Source of the DNA: Nitrosomonas sp.
GTDB taxonomy: Bacteria; Pseudomonadota; Gammaproteobacteria; Burkholderiales; Nitrosomonadaceae
Direction of reading: 5' to 3'
Assembly: GCA_028577615.1 (NCBI GenBank)
Contig: JAJSDU010000004.1
Location: 1 to 64,000, forward strand
Length of the DNA: 64,000 nucleotides
The stretch's first letter is position 1; every line of letters begins with the position of its first letter. Of this stretch, positions 1 through 7,177 are shown in pieces. Under the pieces are notes generated by a model. It was not told the origin of the DNA. It searched no databases and saw nothing but the letters and a program-made list of their open reading frames with translations. The position numbers and the translations under genes were made by a program.

Positions 1-2
1 AC

Positions 3-1445
3 AACGGCAGCGTATCGCAACTGCGTGTCGGCACCGTCGATCTGGGCAGCGGCATTGATCCGGGCAGTTTACGCGTCTGTGTCCGCGGTTCCGACGGTTC
101 GTGCAGCAATCGCGCCGGAACCGCAGAAAAACACGGCGTGACCCTCGTTGACCTGGGCACCTCGCTGAGTGATCCAAACACCGAAATCTACGCCAGCGTG
201 CGCGATCTCGCCGGAAATACCACGGAAGTCTTCCGCTCCGTTGGCTGGTTCCTGAACAGCAGTTCCGCAAACATCGGTGATACCGGAACGGATACTCAGG
301 CACCCAGAATCTCGATTACCAGTCCAGTGGATGGCGCGGTGTCCGGAGTTGTGCCCGTTGCGTTCAGCTATTCGGATAATGTCGCTGTCGCGTCGGTAGA
401 ATTCTATGTCAATGGATCGCTGCACAGCACCAGTGCGCAAGCGCCTTTTTCCCTCAGTCTGGATACCACCAAACTGGCCAGCGGCAGCTACACACTGAAT
501 GCCATTGCATTTGATGCCGAACGCAACCAGGGTGTTTCCAACACTGTAACCGTAACAGTCAGTAATGGCTCAACGGCTAACAACAAAGATACACAAACGC
601 CAGTGATCAGCATAGCCTCACCTGCCACGGGCAGCACCGTATCCGGCAATGTTCCGGTCAGCTTCAGCTATTCTGACAATGTTGCTGTGACTGCAATCGA
701 TCTCTACGTTAACGGTCAGTTGTACGGCAAAAGCACGCAGGCGCCATTCACTTTCGCGCTGGATACGACAAAACTCGCCAACGGCAATTATTCATTGACC
801 GCGCACGCATTCGATGCAGCAGGCAATCAGGGTGTTTCCGGCAGTGTATCGGTAGCTGTCAGCAATACCGTCGCCGATACGCAATCGCCAGTGATCAACA
901 TTGCCTCGCCCGCTGCGGGCAGCACCGTATCCGGCAATGTTCCGGTCAGCTTCAGCTACTCTGACAATGTCGCTGTAACGGCGATTGATTTCTATGTCAA
1001 TGGTCAGCTGCACGGCAGAAGCACGCAAGCGCCGTTCACCTTGACGCTGGATACGACAAAACTGGCCAATGGCAGTCATTCGCTGGCCGCTCAAGCATTC
1101 GATGCGGCAGGCAACAAAGGCGTTTCGGCTAATGTAACCATTAATGTAGATAATGCACCGGCTAAGGATGCTGAAAAACCGTCAGTCAACATTATCTCGC
1201 CCGTGAATGGCCAGATTGTATCCGGACCGATTCAGGTTGCAGTCGATGCCTCTGATAATGTCGGTGTATCGTATGTTGACTTCCACATTAATGGTAATCT
1301 GGTTGCCCGGGACAGAAGCGCGCCTTATCAATTTTCATTGAATGGGAGATTCATGATGAAAGGTGACCATGTACTAACCGCTCGCGCATACGATGCCGCA
1401 GGAAACCAGGGTGTTTCTTCGAATGTCACGATAACAGTCAAGTAA
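3..1445 (+). CDS. Partial surface/secreted protein with four tandem bacterial Ig-like repeats (5' end outside window)
   Basis: The reading frame is open from the first bases of the window, so the gene starts upstream; a GTG at 138 is internal. The visible part is a short non-repeat stretch (about 80 residues, with DLAGN-type Ig signatures) followed by four Ig-like repeats of 85-95 residues near 300-560, 598-860, 888-1147 and 1180-1443. Each carries SPxxGxxVSGxxPV, SDNVxVxxVxFYVNG and a final FDAAGNQGVS-like strand, typical of the Big_7/Big_9 bacterial Ig families. Such modules are extracellular stalks or adhesive/binding domains attached to a separate N-terminal enzyme or anchor, which is not visible here, so the function is unknown. 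There is no C-terminal sorting signal; the protein ends within the last Ig strand. Ig architecture is sure, role is not. Confidence 0.85.
   Translation, partial: NGSVSQLRVGTVDLGSGIDPGSLRVCVRGSDGSCSNRAGTAEKHGVTLVDLGTSLSDPNTEIYASVRDLAGNTTEVFRSVGWFLNSSSANIGDTGTDTQAPRISITSPVDGAVSGVVPVAFSYSDNVAVASVEFYVNGSLHSTSAQAPFSLSLDTTKLASGSYTLNAIAFDAERNQGVSNTVTVTVSNGSTANNKDTQTPVISIASPATGSTVSGNVPVSFSYSDNVAVTAIDLYVNGQLYGKSTQAPFTFALDTTKLANGNYSLTAHAFDAAGNQGVSGSVSVAVSNTVADTQSPVINIASPAAGSTVSGNVPVSFSYSDNVAVTAIDFYVNGQLHGRSTQAPFTLTLDTTKLANGSHSLAAQAFDAAGNKGVSANVTINVDNAPAKDAEKPSVNIISPVNGQIVSGPIQVAVDASDNVGVSYVDFHINGNLVARDRSAPYQFSLNGRFMMKGDHVLTARAYDAAGNQGVSSNVTITVK
601..1157 (+). repeat. Tandem DNA duplication encoding Ig repeats 2 and 3
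   Basis: Two adjacent 288-base units (96 codons) are similar at DNA level; 628-670 and 916-958 are identical over 43 bases, and most other differences are at third positions. This indicates a recent unit duplication or ongoing gene conversion inside the Ig-repeat gene. Confidence 0.8.
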
Positions 1446-1514
1446 CCGGAAGCATGGCTTCAGAAATACTGGTTATTTGATTGTAGTGTTGTAAATCCTT
1501 TCAAACAAGGCAGA

Positions 1515-1561
1515 GATAGTGCACGTAAATGAGTGAAATATTGCTAATAACGTGCACTATC
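1515..1561. repeat. 12-bp perfect inverted repeat with 23-nt spacer
   Basis: Arms at 1515-1526 (GATAGTGCACGT) and 1550-1561 are exact reverse complements around an AT-rich spacer. It lies in the 254-base gap between the Ig-repeat gene and the Kelch gene. There is no T-run, so it is not a classical terminator; it could be a bipartite operator, a cruciform or the end of a small mobile element. No other recognisable signal was found in the gap. Confidence 0.6.
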
Positions 1562-1699
1562 ATAGACCTAAAATCAAGCAATTTTTCTCTTTTCTTTAAG
1601 TCTATACGGACTGTGGGATACGTGTACAGTTATGCGTGACCCAATTCCTGTAGTATCTTAGTATTGCGTTGTTCAGAAAATTGAAGGGGAAAATATTCA

Positions 1700-2689
1700 A
1701 TGTGTATACTCAGGCAGCTAATTACACTGGTACTTTTTTTTGTATTTGTATCGATAGAGCAGGTGGTTGCTGAGACCGGAACGGATGCCTGGATGCAAGG
1801 TGCGCCGGCACCCAGCAAGCGCACTGAAGTCGCCGCCGCTGCGTTGAACGGCAAAATATATGTTGTTGGCGGATTCAATCGGCCAAGCTTCAGCAATGTA
1901 TTGGATTTTGCCATTAGCCGGGATGTTGAGATTTATGACCCTGCAGCAGATGTCTGGTCAACAGCAACACCGTTGCCTGAAGGGCGGCATCATGCTGGCA
2001 TTGCCGTACTCGATGGCTTTTTGTATGTTATCGGTGGATTCACCAAATCCGGCTTCTCCGTCTGGCATCCAGTTAATACTGTTTATCAGTTTAACCCTGC
2101 AACGCAGAAATGGCGGGAGTGTGCACCGATGCTGACTTCGCGCGGAGCGCTCGGGGTTGCTGTTTTTCAGGGCAGGCTGTATGCGATTGGCGGTTACGAT
2201 GGAAAACAGAATACAGGTGCGACTGAAATATATAATCCAGAGACTGATAGTTGGACAAGCGCTGCTCCTCTATCAGCGCCGCGTGATCATTTGGCGGTCG
2301 TGGCGGCCGGGTCTGGCATTTATGCAATAGGTGGTCGTTCCAATTTAAAATACAAGCAAAATACAAGTGTGGTGGAAGTTTATGATCCAGTTGCGGATCA
2401 GTGGCAATACCAGGCCAGCCTACCTGCTGCACGCAGTGGAATCGCTGCTGGTGTGATAGATGGACATATCTATGTGCTTGGTGGAGAGTCTGGTGAAGGC
2501 ACATTTGACAGCAATGAAAAATACATACCTGAAGAAAATCGCTGGGTTACGATGACGCCCATGCCCACTGCGCGTCATGGATTAGGCGTAGCGGTTGTTG
2601 GAAAACGCTTATATGCTGTCGGCGGTGGACTTGCACCCGGCGCGTCGTTCAGTCAAGTGAATGAAGTTTATATACCTTTGAATCAATAA
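1700..2689 (+). CDS. Secreted Kelch-repeat beta-propeller protein
   Basis: 329 residues. Residues 1-24 form a signal peptide (hydrophobic LITLVLFFVFVS, cleavage likely after VVA-E). The rest consists of about six Kelch repeats, recognisable by the recurring pattern xxYVxGG, then EIYDP or VYxFNP, then a Trp, then PxPxxR; for example YVVGG near 1860, YVIGG near 2030, YAIGG near 2190 and 2325, YVLGG near 2475 and YAVGG near 2620. Six repeats would close one beta-propeller. Kelch propellers are binding scaffolds, or in a few cases carbohydrate oxidases or sialate epimerases (NanM); I see no evidence for a specific activity. An ATG start preceded by GAAGGGGAAAA fits. The export signal and the upstream Ig-repeat gene suggest an envelope or extracellular role. 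Confidence 0.88.
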   Translation: MCILRQLITLVLFFVFVSIEQVVAETGTDAWMQGAPAPSKRTEVAAAALNGKIYVVGGFNRPSFSNVLDFAISRDVEIYDPAADVWSTATPLPEGRHHAGIAVLDGFLYVIGGFTKSGFSVWHPVNTVYQFNPATQKWRECAPMLTSRGALGVAVFQGRLYAIGGYDGKQNTGATEIYNPETDSWTSAAPLSAPRDHLAVVAAGSGIYAIGGRSNLKYKQNTSVVEVYDPVADQWQYQASLPAARSGIAAGVIDGHIYVLGGESGEGTFDSNEKYIPEENRWVTMTPMPTARHGLGVAVVGKRLYAVGGGLAPGASFSQVNEVYIPLNQ

Positions 2690-2789
2690 CTGGATAACCG
2701 ATTTGATCAGAATCATATAATTTGTACTTTTTATATTTTTCTTACGCGCTTTGTGCTATAAGTAAAACGTGTCTGAAGGATTTTATTTC

Positions 2790-2867
2790 ATGTCGCAGTA
2801 CGCGCTGAAAGAAGCAGGCACGGTTATTGCGGGCTATCCACATGGACTTGTTTTAATCATCAAGTAA
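2790..2867 (+). CDS. Possible 25-codon leader ORF upstream of smbP
   Basis: ATG at 2790 is preceded by GAAGGA (2776-2781) at suitable spacing and runs 25 codons to TAA at 2865-2867, ending just before the strong ribosome binding site of smbP. The peptide has a hydrophobic end (GLVLIIK). It may be a translated leader or chance; no family is recognised. Confidence 0.25.
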   Translation: MSQYALKEAGTVIAGYPHGLVLIIK

Positions 2868-2879
2868 GGAGGAAAGATA

Positions 2880-3224
2880 ATGAAACATGTATTCAATTCA
2901 TTTGCAATAGGAGTTTTAGCGCTTTTTCTGAGCAGTCAAGTATTGGCATCTGACGCAGGGCATACTTCTGAAGCCATGGAGCACGCAGGCCAGGCGCTTG
3001 CTCATGGTGAAGATGGTCATGCCGATGTGTTGGTAAAGCATGCGGAACAGGCCTTACACCATGCACAGGCCGCTGAGAAAGCACATGCCGAGGCACATGA
3101 ACATATGTCAGAAGCCATAAAACATATGGAAGAATCCATTAAGCATGGCAAAATGGGACATGCCGATGAAGGTGCTAAGCATATGCGAGAGGCCATTCAA
3201 CATATGCGCCATTCAGGACATTGA
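2880..3224 (+). CDS. smbP: SmbP-like small periplasmic metal-binding protein
   Basis: 114 residues: a signal peptide (cleavage likely after VLA-S, residue 23) followed by a single amphipathic helical region made of approximate seven-residue repeats rich in His, Glu and Ala (EAMEHAG, VLVKHAE, EAIKHME, ESIKHGK, EAIQHMR). This matches the description of SmbP, a periplasmic protein of Nitrosomonas europaea that binds several divalent metals, notably copper, through its histidines and probably buffers metals for the copper-rich ammonia-oxidation machinery. There are about 20 His and no Cys after the signal peptide. The start is fixed by an excellent AAGGAGG 6 bases upstream. It is monocistronic and ends in a strong terminator. 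It is the best taxonomic marker in the window. Confidence 0.9.
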   Translation: MKHVFNSFAIGVLALFLSSQVLASDAGHTSEAMEHAGQALAHGEDGHADVLVKHAEQALHHAQAAEKAHAEAHEHMSEAIKHMEESIKHGKMGHADEGAKHMREAIQHMRHSGH

Positions 3225-3242
3225 TTCTTAGTGATTGATTAT

Positions 3243-3277
3243 AAAAAACCCCCTCGACAATTCGAGAGGGGTTTTTT
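3243..3277 (+). terminator. Rho-independent terminator after smbP
   Basis: A-run, C-rich arm (CCCCCTCGA), 4-base loop, TCGAGAGGGG arm and six T. The A and T flanks make it usable in both directions, so it can also end rpoH transcription arriving on the minus strand. Confidence 0.9.
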
Positions 3278-3363
3278 ATATGCTGTTTCCGGTGAGATGT
3301 TCTGCTATTCCGGTATTGTTTTGTCTTTGCTGATTTACTGCATGCGCATTCGTTAATCTCTTA

Positions 3364-4206
3364 CTAGCTTGGCAGCATTTCTTGACGTATCTTTTGAATG
3401 GCTCTGGCTTCAATTTGACGCACACGTTCGGCGGATATGCCCAACTCATCTGCAAGTTCATGTAACGTTGCCGTATCTTTCTCGCGTAGCCAGCGCGCTT
3501 CAATAATATGACGACTGCGCTCATCCAGACTGGCCAGTGATTGCTGGAGGCCGTCGCTGCGCAGTGACCTACTTTGCTCTGCTTCAAGTATTTGTGAAGG
3601 CTCTGTGCCATCGGTTAAGTAAGCGATGGGACTGTAACACTCATCTTCATCTTCTGACAGGGGTTCAAGCGGTATGTCATTACCACTGAAACGTTTTTCC
3701 ATTTCAACCACTTCTTCTGGCTTGACATTCAGCTGCTTTGCAATGGCGTCAACTTCCTGTGGATTCATCGTATCGAGACTTTGCTTCAAGCTGCGGAGGT
3801 TAAAGAATAACTTACGCTGTTGCTTGGTTGTTGCAATCTTGACCAGTCGCCAGTTACGCATGATGAATTCATGAATCTCGGCTTTAATCCAGTGCACAGC
3901 AAATGACACTAGCCGGACGCCGCGTTCGGGATCAAAGCGTTTCACTGCTTTCATCAAACCCACATTGCCTTCTTGGATCAGATCTGCCTGGGGCAGACCG
4001 TAACCTTTATAGCTGCGCGCAATTGCTATAACAAATCGCAAATGCGATAAAATGAGTTGCTGTGCGGCACTGATATCACCGTGGTCGCGCAAACGTTTTG
4101 CAAGCTCATTTTCTTCTTCCTGAGACAATAGCGGAAATGAATTAGCTGAGTGAATATAGCTCTCAAGACTGCTGCCCATCGCAGGGATCGTTAAAGCATT
4201 TGTCAT
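3364..4206 (-). CDS. rpoH: RNA polymerase sigma-32 (heat-shock sigma factor)
   Basis: 280 residues, close to the family's usual 284. Region 2 contains DLIQEGNVGLMKAVKRFDPERGVRLVSFAVHWIKAEI; the RpoH-specific box QRKLFFNLR follows; region 4 is a helix-turn-helix (LADELGISAERVRQIEARAIQKIR) that reads the -35 element of heat-shock promoters. The ATG at 4206 is chosen because it lies 8 bases from GAGAGG; an in-frame GTG nine bases upstream overlaps that site. It is the last gene of the ftsY-ftsE-ftsX-rpoH run, as in Escherichia coli, but has 164 bases of its own upstream sequence holding a promoter and a CIRCE-like repeat, so HrcA repression of rpoH is likely. Identification is secure. Confidence 0.97.
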   Translation of the reverse strand: MTNALTIPAMGSSLESYIHSANSFPLLSQEEENELAKRLRDHGDISAAQQLILSHLRFVIAIARSYKGYGLPQADLIQEGNVGLMKAVKRFDPERGVRLVSFAVHWIKAEIHEFIMRNWRLVKIATTKQQRKLFFNLRSLKQSLDTMNPQEVDAIAKQLNVKPEEVVEMEKRFSGNDIPLEPLSEDEDECYSPIAYLTDGTEPSQILEAEQSRSLRSDGLQQSLASLDERSRHIIEARWLREKDTATLHELADELGISAERVRQIEARAIQKIRQEMLPS

Positions 4207-4265
4207 GAAATGCACCTCTCTTCTCTTTTATTCACTATGATTAATAAAGATTTCAATTTGTCATT

Positions 4266-4292
4266 TTAGCATTCTTCAAATGAGAGTGCTAA
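4266..4292 (-). promoter_or_regulatory. CIRCE-like HrcA operator of rpoH
   Basis: The consensus CIRCE is TTAGCACTC-N9-GAGTGCTAA. On the minus strand the site reads TTAGCACTC, nine bases, GAATGCTAA: 17 of 18 arm positions match and the spacer is exact. It lies 60 bases upstream of the rpoH start codon and abuts the predicted -10 region, where a bound repressor would block initiation. Confidence 0.85.
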
Positions 4293-4320
4293 TTCATGTG
4301 ATGGTTCATTTTTATGTCAA
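4292..4320 (-). promoter_or_regulatory. Predicted sigma-70-type promoter of rpoH
   Basis: On the minus strand a perfect -35 TTGACA (4320-4315) is followed after 17-18 bases by a weak -10 (ATGAAT or TGAATT, 4297-4291) that touches the CIRCE repeat. The -10 is poor, so the exact start site is uncertain. Confidence 0.5.
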
Positions 4321-4370
4321 AATAGATCGACGGCACGTTGCTTATTTTTTAATGTAGTGAAGTATTGGCA

Positions 4371-5282
4371 TCAGCGTGGTTCAATTTGCCAGAGGTGGCT
4401 TGCCACTGAGGCACGCGCACCTAGCCAACCCAGACACGTAGTAAATAGTAGCAGGCTGATGGTATCTCCATACCCGATGGTGTGCAAATGTAGATTCATG
4501 GCATACAATCCGACAATCGCCTGGAGTTCATCATTCAGGATCTGCAAAACGAAAGTAATGATCAGCCAAGCCGTGATGCCGCCCGCAAAACCCTGCAGGG
4601 CGCCGAAATATAAAAAAGGCCGTCGAATAAAAGCATCTGTTGCACCAATCAGCTTGGAAACTTCTATTTCTATTTGCCGGGTGAGAATTTGCAGCCGTAT
4701 CGTATTGAACATAACGGCGATAATGGCTATGCTAAGTAATGTTAGCAGCACGAATACAAGCATACGGCCAAAATTCGTAAGTGCTTCCAGGCGCTTAGCC
4801 CATGCTGAGTCAAATTGTGCATGCTCGATTGCAGGCCAGGTTTGCATATCGGTGCGCAGTTGATCAATGACGTCCACACTGACATCCTGTGTATCCACCA
4901 CAAAAGCATCCGGCAAAGGATTGTATGCCAGATTATGTACGGCTTCGGTTAATCCATTGTCCAGCTGCAATTGATATAGCGCCTGATCCTTGGACACAAA
5001 TTGATAGCCTGTAACAAGCTTGTCTTCTTCCAGTTTTGCTCTGATGAGATCAATGTCATCCTGAGTTGCATGCTGTTTAAGAAAAAGACTTATTTGCGGC
5101 GAAATGGATATTTGCCCGGAAATGGTGTGTAGGTTCTCCATCAACGTAAAGATGCCGGCCGGTAGACTGATTGCGATACCCATCACCAGTATGCTGAGTA
5201 GATTGGTAACCGGGGTTGATAAAAGACGCTTAATTGTCAGGGTGAAAGCGTACCAATGCTGATTAAGCCATGCTCTGATCAT
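4371..5282 (-). CDS. ftsX: Cell-division ABC transporter permease-like protein FtsX
   Basis: 303 residues, the normal FtsX length. One transmembrane segment follows the N-terminal tail (TNLLSILVMGIAISLPAGIFTLM), then a periplasmic domain of roughly 120 residues, then three C-terminal transmembrane segments (VFVLLTLLSIAIIAVMFNT, LYFGALQGFAGGITAWLIITFVLQIL, ISLLLFTTCLGWLGA). With FtsE it forms the inner-membrane complex that transmits septal-ring signals to periplasmic EnvC-type amidase activators; an envC lies at 28221-29426. The ATG at 5282 overlaps the end of ftsE by 20 bases and has GGAAA upstream; an in-frame extension to 5348 would lie wholly inside ftsE and is rejected. Confidence 0.95.
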   Translation of the reverse strand: MIRAWLNQHWYAFTLTIKRLLSTPVTNLLSILVMGIAISLPAGIFTLMENLHTISGQISISPQISLFLKQHATQDDIDLIRAKLEEDKLVTGYQFVSKDQALYQLQLDNGLTEAVHNLAYNPLPDAFVVDTQDVSVDVIDQLRTDMQTWPAIEHAQFDSAWAKRLEALTNFGRMLVFVLLTLLSIAIIAVMFNTIRLQILTRQIEIEVSKLIGATDAFIRRPFLYFGALQGFAGGITAWLIITFVLQILNDELQAIVGLYAMNLHLHTIGYGDTISLLLFTTCLGWLGARASVASHLWQIEPR

Positions 5283-5931
5283 TCTGCAGTTTTCCTTGTC
5301 GCAAAGCGATAACGCGGTGTCTGTTGTCTTCCAGTAGGCTTGCATCATGTGTTGCGATTAACACAGTGACACCGACTTGATGAAATGAAAAAAACATCGC
5401 CATGATGTCGCGCGCATAGGCAGAATCGAGATTACCTGTAGGCTCATCGGCGATCAGAATCGCAGGACGATGTACGACAGCGCGCGCGATGCAAAGCCGT
5501 TGCTGTTCGCCGCCTGAAAGTGTTATCGGTAATACATTTTCTTTGCCCAGCAGACCTACTTTGTCGAGTGCAGCGCGTATGCGGCTCGCTGCCGTATTCT
5601 GATCAAAGCCGCTGATCTGCAATGGCAATAACACATTGTCAAAAACAGTACGATCGAACAGCAATTTATGATCCTGAAAAACAAAACCGATTTTTCGGCG
5701 CAGAAATGGCAGCGCGGCTGGTTTAATCTGTGCGATATTTTGACCGTTGATGGTAATGCTGCCTGATGTCGGGCGCTCAATGGTGGCGATTAACTTCAGT
5801 AGTGTGCTTTTGCCTGCACCGGAATGGCCTGTTACAAAAACCATTTCGCCGGTATCGATAGTAAGATCAATATTGTTCAGCGCCATATAACCATCAGGAA
5901 AGCGCTTGCTGACATGCCGGAGTTGGATCAT
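5263..5931 (-). CDS. ftsE: Cell-division ATP-binding protein FtsE
   Basis: 222-residue ABC ATPase. Walker A is GHSGAGKST (about residues 35-43), the Q-loop is near VFQDHK, the signature is LSGGEQQR, Walker B is [12 protein letters not shown] and the switch His is in ATHD. FtsE pairs with FtsX and couples ATP hydrolysis to activation of septal murein hydrolases. The gene follows ftsY by about 35 bases and overlaps ftsX, so the three are co-transcribed. The GNLD after Walker B is typical of the FtsE/LolD/MacB subgroup, and the neighbouring FtsX separates it from LolD, which is encoded at 63246-63938. Confidence 0.97.
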   Translation of the reverse strand: MIQLRHVSKRFPDGYMALNNIDLTIDTGEMVFVTGHSGAGKSTLLKLIATIERPTSGSITINGQNIAQIKPAALPFLRRKIGFVFQDHKLLFDRTVFDNVLLPLQISGFDQNTAASRIRAALDKVGLLGKENVLPITLSGGEQQRLCIARAVVHRPAILIADEPTGNLDSAYARDIMAMFFSFHQVGVTVLIATHDASLLEDNRHRVIALRQGKLQNDQSMA

Positions 5932-5966
5932 TGCTGAAATTCTGTACTTGAGTTGCTGATAAGCGG

Positions 5967-7094
5967 CTAATCAAACAAAGCGTCAACAAAATCATTAGCA
6001 TTAAATGGCCGTAAATCATCCACGCCTTCACCAACGCCGATAAAACGAAGCGCCGGAGGATTCCCTGGATACTGACCGCATATCGCGGCAACAACGCCGC
6101 CTTTTGCCGTGCCGTCGAGTTTGGTCAGAATCAATCCGGTGACATCAAGCGCTTCATCAAAAGCTTTTACCTGTGTTACGGCATTCTGGCCGGTATTTGC
6201 GTCAAGCACCAGCATGACTTCGTGTGGCGCATCCGGAATTGCTTTACCGATAACGCGTTTCACTTTTTTAATTTCTTCCATCAAGTGCATTTGCGTGGTC
6301 AAACGTCCGGCTGTATCTGCCAAAACGATATCAATCCCACGTGCCTTGGCCGCATTAATAGCATCAAAGATCACCGCAGCTGGATCGTTTTTTTTGTCAA
6401 TCCCCGTATCCGGGGCAATTACGGTTACATTGTTGCGTTCACCCCAGGCAATCAATTGCTCACGCGCGGCCGCCCGGAAAGTGTCTCCTGCAGCCAACAG
6501 CACGGATTTGCCTTGTGATTGAAAATATTTCGCCAGCTTACCGATTGATGTTGTCTTGCCAACACCGTTTACGCCGGTAATCATGATCACAAAAGGATTG
6601 CTCGTAGTCGTGTCCAGCGGGCGTTCCAGCGGTTTGAGCATTTCCACCAGTGACTCCTTCAATGCTGCTTTTAAGTCCGCGGCATCGGTTAATCCCTTTT
6701 TTTTGACTTGTTTACGTAAATCTTCGAGTAATTGTGTTGTTGCGTTTACGCCGGTATCTGCAGTTAATAAAATGGTTTCCAGTTCTTCATAGAGCTCTTC
6801 GTCAATCTTGCCGCCGCCAAACAGACCGGATAGCTGTTTGCTCAGATTTTGTCGCGTGCGCGTCAACCCAAGCCGAAGCTTACTCGTAAAACCCATCGGT
6901 TTGGTTTCTTCCTGAACCGCCACGTTTTTCGTTGTTTCCGGCTCAGATTCAGCAGTGGGAGATGTTTTGGTGGCGTCTTGCGGTATTTCGCTATTGGCTT
7001 GGGAGTTCAGTGCTGTATCCGCTGCCGTTTGCTCTCTTTCGACTGCCTTTTCTTCTTCGGCGCGATTTTTTTTAGATTTAAAAAAATTAAACAT
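5967..7094 (-). CDS. ftsY: Signal recognition particle receptor FtsY
   Basis: 375 residues: a charged N-terminal region (1-75, Lys patch then Glu/Thr/Ser-rich, the membrane-associating A domain), an N domain of four helices (about 80-160) and an SRP-type GTPase G domain. G1 is GVNGVGKTT (173-182), G3 is DTAGR, G4 is TKLDGTAKGG. It receives ribosome-SRP complexes at the inner membrane and passes nascent membrane proteins to the SecYEG channel (secY is at 51618-52949). The ATG at 7094 is the first in frame. First gene of ftsY-ftsE-ftsX; divergent from the M16 peptidase gene with a gap of under 90 bases. Confidence 0.97.
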   Translation of the reverse strand: MFNFFKSKKNRAEEEKAVEREQTAADTALNSQANSEIPQDATKTSPTAESEPETTKNVAVQEETKPMGFTSKLRLGLTRTRQNLSKQLSGLFGGGKIDEELYEELETILLTADTGVNATTQLLEDLRKQVKKKGLTDAADLKAALKESLVEMLKPLERPLDTTTSNPFVIMITGVNGVGKTTSIGKLAKYFQSQGKSVLLAAGDTFRAAAREQLIAWGERNNVTVIAPDTGIDKKNDPAAVIFDAINAAKARGIDIVLADTAGRLTTQMHLMEEIKKVKRVIGKAIPDAPHEVMLVLDANTGQNAVTQVKAFDEALDVTGLILTKLDGTAKGGVVAAICGQYPGNPPALRFIGVGEGVDDLRPFNANDFVDALFD

Positions 7095-7177
7095 TCTGGT
7101 AGGCTCTATCTCCGTTGCATTAACATTTCACAAACACGTCAATTTTATTCTGTTTAGTCATGCTTAGGTTAGCAAAA

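Noticed and set aside
2091-2504. 137-codon minus-strand frame inside the Kelch gene
   Set aside because: Shadow of the Kelch reading frame; no family features and no ribosome site.
4357-4863. 168-codon frame on the plus strand
   Set aside because: It lies antisense inside ftsX, has no ribosome site and its composition mirrors ftsX codons.
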